A stretch of DNA of 64,000 nucleotides from Kitasatospora phosalacinea (GCF_030268885.1 NZ_BSSA01000025.1:62001-126000); one strand, 5' to 3'. Positions 24,400 through 32,895 are shown, numbered from the stretch's first letter. The notes: a model not told the origin generated them from the letters alone. Program-made: numbers and translations.

Positions 24400-24924
24400 A
24401 TGTCCGAAGTGCACCTGGGCCGGAACGAGACCCCGAACGAGCGTGCGGACCGGCGCTGGACCGAACTCCTCCAGGAGGTCCGGGTCGCCCAGACCGGCGC
24501 GCAGATCCTGTTCGGCTTCCTGCTGAGCGTGGTCTTCACGCCGCGCTTCACCGCCCTCGACGCCTTCGAACGCGGCCTGTACGTGGTCACCGTCGTCCTC
24601 GGCGCCCTCGCCACCGGCGCGCTGATCGCCCCCGTCGCCTACCACCGGCTGCTCGCCGGGCGCCGCCTCAAGCCCCAGCTCGTCGACGCCACCGCCCGGG
24701 TGGTCACCCTCGGCGTCGTGCTGCTCGCCCTCACCGTCGGCTCCGCGCTGCTGATGCTGCTGCACCTGGCCACCGGCGGCAGCCCGCTCGCCTGGCTGAT
24801 CGTCGCCGCCGTGATGGGCTGGTTCGTGCTGTGGTGGCTGGTGCTGCCCTGGCTGCTGCTGCGCCGCAACGGCAACGGCAACGGGGACGGAGACGGGGAC
24901 GGGGACGGGGACGGGGGGCGTTGA
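24400..24924 (+). CDS. DUF6328 family membrane protein
   Basis: A 174-aa protein with a soluble N-terminus (NETPNERADRRWTELLQEVRVAQTGAQIL) and four hydrophobic segments (FGFLLSVVFTPRF..., LYVVTVVLGALATGALIAPVAY, ATARVVTLGVVLLALTVGSALLMLLHL, LIVAAVMGWFVLWWLVLPWLLL). The RWTELLQE(V/L)RV-QTG-QIL-GFLL opening is typical of DUF6328, which is common in actinomycetes and uncharacterised. The C-terminal tail is (Asn-Gly)n(Asp-Gly)n encoded by a hexanucleotide repeat, probably variable. GGAGGAG precedes the ATG. Confidence 0.85.
   Translation: MSEVHLGRNETPNERADRRWTELLQEVRVAQTGAQILFGFLLSVVFTPRFTALDAFERGLYVVTVVLGALATGALIAPVAYHRLLAGRRLKPQLVDATARVVTLGVVLLALTVGSALLMLLHLATGGSPLAWLIVAAVMGWFVLWWLVLPWLLLRRNGNGNGDGDGDGDGDGGR
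24880..24919. repeat. GGGGAC-type hexanucleotide repeat at gene end
   Basis: Tandem GGGGAC (with AACGGC units before it) encodes the (Asn-Gly)(Asp-Gly) tail of the DUF6328 protein. Confidence 0.8.
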
Positions 24925-24937
24925 AGCCGGGGGAGCG

Positions 24938-24967
24938 GTTTCCGTTCCGGCGAGGGCGGCCAGACGC
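24938..24967 (+). promoter_or_regulatory. SigB-like promoter, SDR gene (leaderless)
   Basis: GTTT-N16-GGCCAGACGC; the hexamer ends 9 nt before ATG at 24973. The GTTTCCGTTCCGGCG part is identical to the promoter of the 32-kb operon on the opposite strand. Confidence 0.8.
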
Positions 24968-24972
24968 CTGCC

Positions 24973-25980
24973 ATGGCACCCACCGAACCCCGAACCGTCG
25001 TCGTCACCGGCGCCTCCGCAGGCGTCGGCCGCGCCGTGGCCCGCGCGTTCGCCGCCCGCGGCGACCGCGTCGCCCTGCTGGCCCGGGGCCGGGCCGGCCT
25101 GGACGCCGCCCTGGAGGAGGCCCGGAGCGCGGGGGCCCGCGCGATGGCCGTCACCGTCGACCTCGCCGACCCCGACGCCGTCGAACGCGCCGCCGAGAGC
25201 GTCGAGCGCACCCTCGGCCCGATCGACGTCTGGGTCAACGCGGCCCTCGCCTCCGTCTTCGCCCCCTTCACCGAGGTCACCCCCGCCGACTTCCGCCGCG
25301 TCACCGAGGTCACCTACCTCGGCTACGTCTACGCCACCCGCGCCGCGCTGCGCCGGATGCTGCCGCGCGACCGCGGCTGCGTCGTCCAGGTCGGCTCGGC
25401 GATCGCGTACCGCGGCGTCCCGCTGCAGAGCGCCTACAGCGGCGCCAAGCACGCCCTGCAGGGCTGGAACGAGGCGGTGCGCTGCGAACTGCTGCACCAG
25501 GGCACGGCGGTGCGCACCACGATGGTGCAACTGCCCGCCGTCAACACCCCGCAGTTCGACTGGGTGCGCTCCCGGCTGCCCCGCGAGGGCCGCCCCCTCG
25601 GACCCGTCTACCAGCCCGAGCCGATCGCCCGCGCCGTCGTGCACGCCGCCGACCACCCCGGCCGCCGGGAGTACCGGGTCGGCGCCTCCACCGTCGCCAC
25701 CCTGCTGGCCAACGCGCTCGCGCCCGGCCTGTTCGACCGCTACCTCGCCCGCACCGGCTTCGACGGCCAGCAGACCGACACCCCGCGCCCGCCCGACCAG
25801 CCCGACAACCTGTGGGCCCCGCTCGACGACCACCGCGACCACGGCGCCCACGGCCGCTTCGACGCCGAGGCCCGCTCCCGCTCCTTCCAGGCCTGGGCCG
25901 ACCGCCACCGCGCCCCGCTCGCGGCGGCCGCCGGCGCCCTGCTCACCGCCGGAGCCCTCGCCCGCGGGCAGCGGCGCTGA
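24973..25980 (+). CDS. Short-chain dehydrogenase/reductase
   Basis: A 335-aa SDR. The NAD(P) motif is VVVTGASAGVGRAVARAF, the DVWVNAA motif follows at ~85, and the active-site Ser/Tyr/Lys lie in VQVGSAIAYRGVPLQSAYSGAKHALQGW. A C-terminal extension of about 90 residues (EYRVGASTVATLLANALAPGLFDRYLARTGF and the QAWADRHRAPLAAAAG end) is longer than in classical SDRs; such SDRs often carry a membrane-associated tail. There is no SD; ATG lies 9 nt after the -10. It ends at a 21-bp terminator shared with a convergent gene. Substrate unknown. Confidence 0.9.
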   Translation: MAPTEPRTVVVTGASAGVGRAVARAFAARGDRVALLARGRAGLDAALEEARSAGARAMAVTVDLADPDAVERAAESVERTLGPIDVWVNAALASVFAPFTEVTPADFRRVTEVTYLGYVYATRAALRRMLPRDRGCVVQVGSAIAYRGVPLQSAYSGAKHALQGWNEAVRCELLHQGTAVRTTMVQLPAVNTPQFDWVRSRLPREGRPLGPVYQPEPIARAVVHAADHPGRREYRVGASTVATLLANALAPGLFDRYLARTGFDGQQTDTPRPPDQPDNLWAPLDDHRDHGAHGRFDAEARSRSFQAWADRHRAPLAAAAGALLTAGALARGQRR

Positions 25981-25993
25981 GCTCCGGACGGCA

Positions 25994-26050
25994 ACGGCCG
26001 GGCCCGTCCGGCGAACGGTTCCGCACCACTCGCCGGACGGGCCCGGCCGT
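25994..26050. terminator. 21-bp perfect-stem bidirectional terminator
   Basis: Arms 25994-26014 and 26030-26050 are exactly complementary over 21 bp around a 15-nt loop, between the convergent SDR and the small membrane protein gene. Confidence 0.85.
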
Positions 26051-26067
26051 CTGACCGGGGCCCGTCG

Positions 26068-26451
26068 TCAGTGCGTGAAGCGGTGGCGCGGGCGGCCGGT
26101 CGGGCGCTGGGCGGCGGTGGAGCCGCCGGTGGTGGTGCGGTCGGTGGCGGTCGGGTCGGTGGCGCGGTCGGCCGGGTCGGCGGTGCGGTCCAGGGGCACG
26201 GGGGCGTCCTGGGTGGCGGGCGTCCGGTAGCGGCGGCGCCAGCGCAGACCGCCGGCCATCAGGGCCAGTCCGGCGCAGAACAGCAGGGCGAGGGCCAGTC
26301 CGGCCAGGAAGGCGCCCAGGGTGCTCATGGTGGCGATCTGGTGGCCGAGCACGTCGACGCCGGTCTCGGGGCCGCCACCGAGGTTGTCGGCGATCAGCAG
26401 GCCGGCGAACGCGCCGGACGCGGCGAACAGCAGGATTCCGAGCAGCAGCAT
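26068..26451 (-). CDS. Small two-TM membrane protein
   Basis: A 127-aa protein beginning MLLLGILLFAASGAFAGLLIADN, with a second helix LGAFLAGLALALLFCAGLALMAGGLRWRRR and a long hydrophilic C-terminal tail rich in Thr, Asp, Arg and Pro. It resembles actinobacterial small membrane proteins of unknown role. The basic RWRRR next to helix 2 places the tail in the cytoplasm. ATG at 26451 follows AAGGAC. Its own SigB-like promoter lies 43 bp upstream. Confidence 0.75.
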   Translation of the reverse strand: MLLLGILLFAASGAFAGLLIADNLGGGPETGVDVLGHQIATMSTLGAFLAGLALALLFCAGLALMAGGLRWRRRYRTPATQDAPVPLDRTADPADRATDPTATDRTTTGGSTAAQRPTGRPRHRFTH

Positions 26452-26493
26452 GGTTCAGGTCCTTTCGCTTGCTCCGTTGCTCCCGGTCGGCGG

Positions 26494-26523
26494 GCGTCTG
26501 CCCAGGAGGTACCGGGACGAATC
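26494..26523 (-). promoter_or_regulatory. SigB-like promoter, small membrane gene
   Basis: Minus strand GATT-N16-GGGCAGACGC, just after the last gene of the 32-kb operon. Confidence 0.6.
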
Positions 26524-26531
26524 AGCACCGG

Positions 26532-27650
26532 TCAGGCGTCCACCAGGTAGGGCGCGGCGCGTCCCTCGGCGAGGGTCAGGCCGTGGCCGGGGGCGCCGTC
26601 CGCGCCGGGGGTGACGGTGCCGCCCGCCGGGTCGAGGGTGCCGTCGAAGAGCAGCGACTCGATCCGGACGTGGTCGTGGAACCACTCCAGGTGCCGGACG
26701 GTGGCGGCCCGGGCGGCCGCCGCGTGGGCGTGCGCGTGCGGGGAGCAGTGCCCGGAGAGCTGGACGCCGGACGCCTCGGCGACGGCCGCGGCGCGCAGGA
26801 AGCCGGTCGGGCCGCCGCAGCGGGTGGCGTCCGCCTGCAGGCAGTCCACGGCGGGGGCGAGGCGGGCGAAGTAGCGGGCGTCGTCGCCGTACTCGCCGGC
26901 CGCGACGTCGGGGGCGACGGCGGCGCGGACGGCCGCCAGGGCGGCCGGGTCGTCGGAGGGGACGGGCTCCTCGAACCAGGTCACCCCGTCGTCGGCGAAC
27001 GCCGCGGCCAGCCGGATCGCCCGCTTCGCGGTGAACGCACCGTTCGCGTCCACGTACAGCGCCGCGTCCGGGCCGATCGCGGCGCGGGCCACGGCGATCC
27101 GCTCCAGGTCGCGCTCGGGGCGGCCGCCCCAGGACTCGCCGATCTTGATCTTGACGCGCGGGATGCCCTGCTCCTCGACCCAGCCGCGCAGTTGGCGCTC
27201 CAGCACCCGGTCCGGGTACGTGGTGAACCCGCCGCTGCCGTACACCGCCACCGGCCGGGGCCGCCCGCCCAGCAGCCCCACCAGCGGCACGTCCAGCAGC
27301 CGCGCCGCGAGGTCCCACAGCGCCAGGTCGACGGCGGACAGCGCGTACGTGCCCAGGCCCGGGCGGCCCGCGTTGCGCAGCGCCCGCCGCATTGCCTCGT
27401 GGGCGCCCGCGGTGTCGAGCGCGTCGCGGCCCAGCACCGCCGGGCCGAGCTGCTCGCGCACCAGCGAGGCGGCGGCCGACGGGCCGTACGTCCAGCCCAG
27501 CCCGGTGACCGGGCCGCTGCCCGCCTCGACCAGGACCAGGGTGGTGGCGTCCCAGGCGAAGGTGCCGTCGGCCTCGGGACGGTCGGTCGGCACGGTGTAC
27601 ACCCGCGCCGTCAGCCATTCGATCGGACGGTCGGTCCACACGACGGTCAC
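26532..27650 (-). CDS. Enolase-superfamily (mandelate racemase-like) enzyme
   Basis: A 372-aa enolase-superfamily protein. RVKIKIGESWGG is the K-x-K base motif at the end of strand 2; metal ligands are YVDANGAF (Asp), WFEEPV (Glu) and AGEYG (Glu); ATRCGGPTG and SGHCSPHAHAHAA supply the second (His-type) base and the C-terminal strand. The K-x-K plus His pattern places it with mandelate racemase/galactonate or related acid-sugar dehydratases. The GTG start is 1 nt after the GMC stop, so it is the last gene of the ThDP enzyme operon. A sugar-acid substrate would match the gluconate-dehydrogenase-like upstream protein. Confidence 0.88.
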   Translation of the reverse strand: MTVVWTDRPIEWLTARVYTVPTDRPEADGTFAWDATTLVLVEAGSGPVTGLGWTYGPSAAASLVREQLGPAVLGRDALDTAGAHEAMRRALRNAGRPGLGTYALSAVDLALWDLAARLLDVPLVGLLGGRPRPVAVYGSGGFTTYPDRVLERQLRGWVEEQGIPRVKIKIGESWGGRPERDLERIAVARAAIGPDAALYVDANGAFTAKRAIRLAAAFADDGVTWFEEPVPSDDPAALAAVRAAVAPDVAAGEYGDDARYFARLAPAVDCLQADATRCGGPTGFLRAAAVAEASGVQLSGHCSPHAHAHAAAARAATVRHLEWFHDHVRIESLLFDGTLDPAGGTVTPGADGAPGHGLTLAEGRAAPYLVDA

Positions 27651-27651
27651 C

Positions 27652-30015
27652 TCAGCTCTCTCGCGTCGGGGTGCGCAGGCCCCGGCGGGCCCCGGCGGCG
27701 AGCACGCCCGCCGCCCGGTCGACCACGGCCATGATGGTCAGCGCCGGGTTGGCGGCGCCCTGGGTCGGCAGCACGCTGCCGTCGGTGATCAGCAGGTTCG
27801 GCACCGCGAAGGAGCGCAGGTCCCGGTCGACCACGCCGTCCTCGGGCCGGGCCGCCATCCGGCAGCCGCCGACCAGGTGCGCGTACCGGTCGATGGCGAT
27901 CACCTCACTGGCGCCCGCCGCGGTCAGGACCGCCTCCATGGCGCCGCGCGCCGCCGCGATCAGCTGCCGGTCGTTGTCGCACTGCGAGTAGGAGAAGTGC
28001 GCGACCGGCAGCCCGTGCCGGTCCTTCTCCTCGGCCAGCGTGACCCGGTTGTCGGCCTGCGGCAGCAGCTCGGCCAGCCCGCCGAGGGTCGCCCAGTGCA
28101 CGTAGTCGGACAGGTAGCGGCGCAGGTTCGCGCCCCAGTGGCCCTGGGCGACCACGTGCTCGGCCCAGGTGATCGGCATCGGCGAGACGGTCTGGATGCT
28201 GAAGCCCCGCCGGTACGGCTTGGCCGGGTCGGTCTCGTAGAACGCCTCCGTCGACACCTCCGGCGGCGGCGCCTTGTACGCCCGCACCTCCTGCTCGAAG
28301 CGGCCGGAGACCTGCGGCGCACCCTGCACCATCACGTACCGGCCGACCAGGTCGAAGTCGTTGCACAGGCCGTCCGGGAAGCGCGCGTTCGCCGAGTTGA
28401 GCAGCAGTCGGGGCGTCTCGATCGCGTACCCGGCGACCGCCACCGTCCGGGCCCGCTGCAGGTGCTCGCGCCCGCCGCGCAGGTAGCGCACGCCGCGGGC
28501 CAGCCCGTCCGGGCCGAGCTCGACCGCGCAGGCCATCGCGTCGGCGCGGACCTCCACCCCGTGCGCCAGCGCGTCCGGCAGGTGGGTGATCAGCGGCGAG
28601 GCCTTCGCGTTGACCTTGCAGCCCTGCAGGCAGAACCCCCGGTACACGCAGTGCGGGCGCCGCCCGAACCGGCCGTTGGAGATCGCCACCGGCCCGACCC
28701 GGGCCTCCAGCCCGAGCGCCGCCGCCCCGCGCAGGAACACCTCGCCGTTGCCGCCGACCGGGTGCGCCGCGTGCGGGTAGGCGTGCGGCTCCCCCCACGG
28801 CCAGTACTGGCCCGCGACCGGCAGCTCCGCCTCCAGCCGCTGGTACGAGGGGCGCAGGTCGTCGTACGACAGCGGCCAGTCGGCGCCCACCCCGTCGCGG
28901 CTGCGGGTGGCGAAGTCGGACGGGTGGAAGCGCGGCGCGTACCCGGCGAAGTGCACCATCGAACCGCCCACCCCGCGCCCGGAGTTGTTCGACCCCATCG
29001 GCACCGGGTCGGAGCCGGACAGCACCCGCGGCTCGGTCCAGTACAGCTGGTGCGCGCCGTACTCGTCGCTCACCCAGTCCCGCAGCGGGTCCCAGAACGG
29101 GCCCGCCTCCAGCACCACCACCGACCAGCCCGCCCGGGCCATCCGCTGCGCCAGCACAGTGCCGCCCGCGCCGCAGCCGACGACGACCAGGTCGACCTCG
29201 TCCTCGTCCCGGTGGCGGCGCATCCGCTCGACCAGCCGCCGGTCGAAACCCAGGCCGCCCGGCGGCAGCAGCCACGCGGAGGCGTTGCGCCGCCGCACCG
29301 ACCGCTGGCGGCGGGTGGTCTGCCGCAGGGTGGCCAGCGCGGCCCGCGCCTCGCCGTGGCGGCCCGGGTCGGTGACGGCGGGCAGCGGCGGCGGCGCGGG
29401 CCGCTCGGCGTCCGGCTGCTGCTCGGGGCGCGCGTCGGCGACCTCCCACGGCTCGCGCCGCCCCAGGCCGAGCCGGGCGTAGCCGGACGGGAAGGCCGGG
29501 CCGCCGAAGCCGATCTCGTCCCAGGCCGCCGGGTGGGCGTAGTACGCGGTGCACGCGTAGCGCGTCCACAGGCTCCACACGTGCTTCGCGGGCCAGCCGT
29601 GCCAGCGCTCCGCCCGGCGCACCTCCTCGATCAGGCCGTCCTGCTGCCGGTCCGTCAGCTCGGCGAAGGCGGGGCGGCCCGGCAGCGCCCGGGCGTCCTC
29701 GTCCAGCGCCCGCATCGTCTCGGGCCAGGCCCGGTCGTCCGGCGGCAGGTCCGCGTAGTGCCAGCCGTCGGTCTCCTGCTCGGCCAGCCGGGCGTCGATC
29801 ACCGGCAGCAGGTCGACCGGCGGGTGGTCGAGCAGCCGCTCCAGCAGGGCCCGGGCGACCGCCTCCTCGGCGGGCGCGAACAGCCGCAGCGGCGGCTGCG
29901 GGCCCGCCACCCGGGAGGTCACCACGGCGGCGGTCACCTCGTCCCAGTGCGGGCGGCGGTCCAGCGAACGGTAGCCGGGGAACCGGTCGCGGTACTCCGG
30001 CCGATCCGCGCTCAC
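27652..30015 (-). CDS. Gluconate 2-dehydrogenase subunit-3-like + GMC oxidoreductase fusion
   Basis: A 787-aa fusion. Residues ~40-245 resemble gluconate 2-dehydrogenase subunit 3 (LTDRQQDGLIEEVRRAERWHGWP, then YACTAYYAHPAAWDEIGFGGPAFP). Residues ~270-787 are a flavoprotein with the FAD motif VVVGCGAGGTVLAQRMARAGWSVVVLEAG, the GGSMVH segment and C-terminal GGCRM...TDGSVLPTQGAANPALTIMAV, as in GMC/gluconate dehydrogenase large subunits. In most bacteria these subunits are separate, and a cytochrome subunit accepts electrons; none is encoded here. GTG at 30015 overlaps the preceding stop (GTGA). The substrate is probably a sugar, polyol or sterol-like alcohol. Confidence 0.87.
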   Translation of the reverse strand: MSADRPEYRDRFPGYRSLDRRPHWDEVTAAVVTSRVAGPQPPLRLFAPAEEAVARALLERLLDHPPVDLLPVIDARLAEQETDGWHYADLPPDDRAWPETMRALDEDARALPGRPAFAELTDRQQDGLIEEVRRAERWHGWPAKHVWSLWTRYACTAYYAHPAAWDEIGFGGPAFPSGYARLGLGRREPWEVADARPEQQPDAERPAPPPLPAVTDPGRHGEARAALATLRQTTRRQRSVRRRNASAWLLPPGGLGFDRRLVERMRRHRDEDEVDLVVVGCGAGGTVLAQRMARAGWSVVVLEAGPFWDPLRDWVSDEYGAHQLYWTEPRVLSGSDPVPMGSNNSGRGVGGSMVHFAGYAPRFHPSDFATRSRDGVGADWPLSYDDLRPSYQRLEAELPVAGQYWPWGEPHAYPHAAHPVGGNGEVFLRGAAALGLEARVGPVAISNGRFGRRPHCVYRGFCLQGCKVNAKASPLITHLPDALAHGVEVRADAMACAVELGPDGLARGVRYLRGGREHLQRARTVAVAGYAIETPRLLLNSANARFPDGLCNDFDLVGRYVMVQGAPQVSGRFEQEVRAYKAPPPEVSTEAFYETDPAKPYRRGFSIQTVSPMPITWAEHVVAQGHWGANLRRYLSDYVHWATLGGLAELLPQADNRVTLAEEKDRHGLPVAHFSYSQCDNDRQLIAAARGAMEAVLTAAGASEVIAIDRYAHLVGGCRMAARPEDGVVDRDLRSFAVPNLLITDGSVLPTQGAANPALTIMAVVDRAAGVLAAGARRGLRTPTRES

Positions 30016-30437
30016 GAGCACCCCTCGCGCCGCAGCACCGCCGCGACCAGGCCCATCCCGCCGACCATGCCCAGCAGCAGCGGCGCGAACACCGGCGGGC
30101 CGGTCTCCAGGTTGAACCGGGCCATCCGCCAGCCGCCCGGCTTCTGGGCCACCCCGCGCACGTGCAGCCAGAACCCCTGCAGGCCGTTCGCGGCGATCGC
30201 CGCCGAGGCCAGCGGCAGCAGCGTCCGGGCCGCCCGCGCGTCCAGCGCGCCCGCCAGGCCCGCCGCCGCGCCGACCGGGCCCAGCACCACCGGCCACCAC
30301 ATCATCCGGTTGCCGAACCCGGCCCGGTCGTGCTCCAGGTAGATCTCGGCGGCCGCCACCACCGAACCCGCGCCGGTGGCCAGCGCCAGCGAGCGCTGGA
30401 ACCGGCCCTCGCGGACGGCTTGGAGCGGGCCGGTCAC
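30012..30437 (-). CDS. Small membrane protein in ThDP/GMC operon
   Basis: A 141-aa protein with three or four hydrophobic segments (SLALATGAGSVVAAAEIYLEH, MMWWPVVLGPVGAAAGLAGAL, TLLPLASAAIAANGLQGFWLHV, FAPLLLGMVGGMGLVAAVL) and short loops. No family is recognised. It overlaps the ThDP gene upstream and the GMC gene downstream, both by GTGA, so it is tightly tied to that pathway: it may anchor the GMC fusion to the membrane or carry electrons to quinone. No haem ligands with certainty; some His residues are at helix ends. Confidence 0.7.
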   Translation of the reverse strand: MTGPLQAVREGRFQRSLALATGAGSVVAAAEIYLEHDRAGFGNRMMWWPVVLGPVGAAAGLAGALDARAARTLLPLASAAIAANGLQGFWLHVRGVAQKPGGWRMARFNLETGPPVFAPLLLGMVGGMGLVAAVLRREGCS

Positions 30438-32227
30438 GACCTGCTCCGGTGCGGCAGCAGCTCGGCCAGCTTGGCCCGCAGCCCGCGCTTGACCACGTTG
30501 GCCCGGTCGCTGTCGCCGCGGAGCACCGACTCCGCCGCGTCCTTGATCTGCGACCAGTCGGCGTGCGGCGGGACCGGCGGCACCGCCGGGTCGGTGCGCA
30601 CGTCCAGCACGCACGGCCGGTCCGCGCCCAGCGCCCACTCCCAGGCCGCCCGCACCTTGCCCGGCTCCTCGACCCGCAGCCCGCGCAGGCCCACCGACTC
30701 GGCGAAGTCCGCGTACCGGACGTCCGGCAGCTGCTGCGAGGGCAGGAAGCTCGGCGCGCCCTGCATCGCCCGCATCTCCCAGGTCACCTGGTTCAGGTCG
30801 TGGTTGTTCAGCACGCACACCACCAGCCGCGGGTCGCTCCAGCGCTCCCGGTAGCGGGCGACGGTGACCAGCTCGGCCAGCCCGTTCATCTGCATCGCGC
30901 CGTCGCCGACCAGCGCCACCACCGGCCGGTCCGGGTGCGCGAACTTCGCGCCGATCGCGTACGGCACGCCCGGGCCCATGGTCGCCAGCGTGCCCGACAG
31001 CGAGCCGCGCATCGTGCCGCGCATCCGCAGGTGCCGGGCGTACCAGTTGGCCGCCGACCCGGAGTCGGCCGTCACGATCGCGTTCTCGGGCAGCAGCGCG
31101 TCCAGCGCGTGCACCAGGTACTCCGGGTTCACCGGGTCGGCGGGCACCTTCGCCCGCTCCTCCATCACGTCCCACCAGCGCGCGGTGTTCTTCTCCACCT
31201 GCTTGCGCCAGCTGCGGTCCTTCTTGCGGTGCAGCATCGGCAGCAGCCGGTCCAGCGTCGCCGCCGCGTCGCCCACCAGGTTCACCTCGTACGGGTAGCG
31301 CAGCCCCACCATGAACGGGTCCGCGTCGATCTGCACCGCCCGCGCCTGGTCGAACTCCGGCAGGAACTGGGTGTACGGGAAGCTGGAGCCGACCGTCAGC
31401 AGCGTGTCGCAGTCCCGCATCAGCTCGTACGAGGGCCGGGTGCCCAGCAGACCGATCGACCCCGTCACGTACGGCAGGGTGTCCGGCAGCACGTCCTTGC
31501 CGAGCAGCGCCTTCGCCACCCCCGCGCCCAGCAACTCGGCCACCTGCTCGACCTGCTGACGCGCGCCCCGGGCGCCCTGGCCGACCAGCATCGCCACCTT
31601 GCCGCCCGCGTTCAGCACCTCGGCCGCCCGCAGCAGCTCGGCGTCGTCCGGCACGGGGTGCGACTTCGGCAGCCCCAGGCTGGAGGGCACCATCTTGAAC
31701 GCGTGCTCCGGCGCCTGCTCGGGCAGCTCCTGCACGTCCGCCGGAATGATCACGGCGGTCACCGTGCGGTACGCCGCGGCCGTCCGGAACGCCCGGTCCA
31801 GCACGTTCGGCAGCTGCTGAGGGACGGTCACCATCTGGCAGTACGCCGAGGCCACGTCCTTGTACAGGCTCAGCAGGTCCACCTCCTGCTGGTACGAGCC
31901 GCCCATCGCGCTGCGGTCGGTCTGCCCGACGATCGCCACCACCGGCACGTGGTCCAGCTTGGCGTCGTACAGCCCGTTCAGCAGGTGGATCGCGCCCGGC
32001 CCGGACGTCGCCGCGCACACCCCCACCTTCCCGGAGAACTTGGCGTAGCCCACCGCCTCGAAGGCCGCCATCTCCTCGTGCCTGGCCTGCACGAAGGAGG
32101 GCTGGTCGTCCGCCCGCCCCCACGCGGCCAGCAACCCGTTGATCCCGTCCCCCGGGTACCCGAACACCTGCTCCACGCCCCACTCGCGCAAACGGGCCAG
32201 CACCTGATCCGCGACAGTCCTGGACAC
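30434..32227 (-). CDS. ThDP-dependent enzyme, PoxB-like (pyruvate oxidase/dehydrogenase type)
   Basis: A 597-aa thiamine-diphosphate enzyme. The catalytic Glu lies in PSFVQARHEEMAAFEA; CAATSGPGAIHLLNGLYDAKLDHVPVVAIVGQ is the conserved first-domain end and GDGAMQMNGLAELVTVARYRE...LNNHDLNQVTWEMR is the ThDP/Mg2+ motif. Overall order and length match pyruvate dehydrogenase (quinone) PoxB and acetolactate synthase; the C-terminal region after ~550 is short (DLADKAESVLRGDSDRA-like), which is where PoxB has its membrane-binding helix. GTG at 32227 follows GGAGGG; an upstream ATG is out of SD. It heads the four-gene operon. Confidence 0.9.
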   Translation of the reverse strand: MSRTVADQVLARLREWGVEQVFGYPGDGINGLLAAWGRADDQPSFVQARHEEMAAFEAVGYAKFSGKVGVCAATSGPGAIHLLNGLYDAKLDHVPVVAIVGQTDRSAMGGSYQQEVDLLSLYKDVASAYCQMVTVPQQLPNVLDRAFRTAAAYRTVTAVIIPADVQELPEQAPEHAFKMVPSSLGLPKSHPVPDDAELLRAAEVLNAGGKVAMLVGQGARGARQQVEQVAELLGAGVAKALLGKDVLPDTLPYVTGSIGLLGTRPSYELMRDCDTLLTVGSSFPYTQFLPEFDQARAVQIDADPFMVGLRYPYEVNLVGDAAATLDRLLPMLHRKKDRSWRKQVEKNTARWWDVMEERAKVPADPVNPEYLVHALDALLPENAIVTADSGSAANWYARHLRMRGTMRGSLSGTLATMGPGVPYAIGAKFAHPDRPVVALVGDGAMQMNGLAELVTVARYRERWSDPRLVVCVLNNHDLNQVTWEMRAMQGAPSFLPSQQLPDVRYADFAESVGLRGLRVEEPGKVRAAWEWALGADRPCVLDVRTDPAVPPVPPHADWSQIKDAAESVLRGDSDRANVVKRGLRAKLAELLPHRSRS

Positions 32228-32266
32228 GGGACATCCCTCCTTCACGCACGACGACACCACTCCCCG

Positions 32267-32296
32267 GCGTCTGACCGCCCCCGCCGGAACGGAAAC
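32267..32296 (-). promoter_or_regulatory. SigB-like promoter, ThDP-GMC-enolase operon
   Basis: Minus strand GTTT-N16-GGTCAGACGC, 39 bp upstream of GTG 32227. Confidence 0.8.
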
Positions 32297-32321
32297 ACCG
32301 GGAGGCGGTGCCGACGTGCGC

Positions 32322-32357
32322 GCCCGGTCCCGCCCGCCGCCGCGGGCGGGACCGGGC
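32322..32357. terminator. 16-bp perfect-stem terminator
   Basis: Arms 32322-32337 and 32342-32357 pair exactly around a 4-nt loop, right after the SnoaL-like gene (minus strand) and before the operon promoter. Confidence 0.8.
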
Positions 32358-32364
32358 CCGGCGG

Positions 32365-32775
32365 TCAGTGCGCGGGCACGTGCACCGGGCTGTTGTGGTA
32401 CGCGGCGATCAGCCAGCGCTCCTCGCGCTTCTCCAGCACCCAGGTCGCGTAGACCTTCCGGTCCTCGGGGGCCTCGCTCGCGCCGCCGAACAGGATGCCC
32501 GACTCGTTGACCACGATCGCGGCGTCCCGGCCCAGGAAGCGCACGCCCAGGGTGCGGTTCCAGGTCGAGGTGGACTTCAGCGGGCCGGCGAAGGACCGCG
32601 CCATGTTCGCCCGGACGGCCTCGCGGCCGTCGCGCAGCGAACCCGGCAGGATCGCGGTGGCGTCCACCGTGTAGTCGGCCACCATCGCCTCGGCGTCACC
32701 GGCCTCCCACGCCTCGTAGGACGCGGCCAGCACCGTCTGGATCGCGGCGAGGTCCGCCGCACGTTCGTCCGTCAT
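32365..32775 (-). CDS. SnoaL-like/DUF4440 (SgcJ/EcaC family) protein
   Basis: A 136-aa NTF2-like protein. DLAAIQTVLAASYEAWEAGDAEAMVADYTVDATAILPGSLRDGREAV and the later VRFLGRDAAIVVNESGILF...ATWVLEKREERWLIAAYHNSPV are the normal alpha+beta cone of SgcJ/EcaC proteins. Members are isomerases, cyclases or proteins of unknown function; no definite catalytic residues can be assigned. ATG at 32775 follows GGGAG. A 14-bp palindrome lies 54 bp upstream and may be an operator. Confidence 0.88.
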   Translation of the reverse strand: MTDERAADLAAIQTVLAASYEAWEAGDAEAMVADYTVDATAILPGSLRDGREAVRANMARSFAGPLKSTSTWNRTLGVRFLGRDAAIVVNESGILFGGASEAPEDRKVYATWVLEKREERWLIAAYHNSPVHVPAH

Positions 32776-32828
32776 CGGACGTCTCCCTTGCGCCCGTTCC
32801 GGTCCGCCCCGCCGGGTCCGGGGGGCTC

Positions 32829-32842
32829 ACCGGTACGTACCG
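32829..32842. promoter_or_regulatory. 14-bp palindrome CCGGTACGTACCGG
   Basis: A perfect palindrome upstream of the SnoaL-like gene; the shape suits a TetR-type dimer. No regulator gene is adjacent, so the binder is unknown. Confidence 0.45.
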
Positions 32843-32861
32843 GCGGCGGGCCGGAGACTCA

Positions 32862-32895
32862 TCGCGGCTCCGGGGAGGAATTCCTCCGGAGCCGC
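32862..32895. terminator. Hairpin terminator
   Basis: CGCGGCTCC and GGAGCCGCG pair, with a second GGAGG/CCTCC stem closing an AATT loop (2-nt bulge); it follows the VOC gene (minus strand). Confidence 0.7.

Noticed and set aside
25994..26050. Long inverted repeats as transposon ends
   Set aside because: They lie between convergent genes, are 57 bp overall and have no transposase or target duplications; terminator is the simpler reading.
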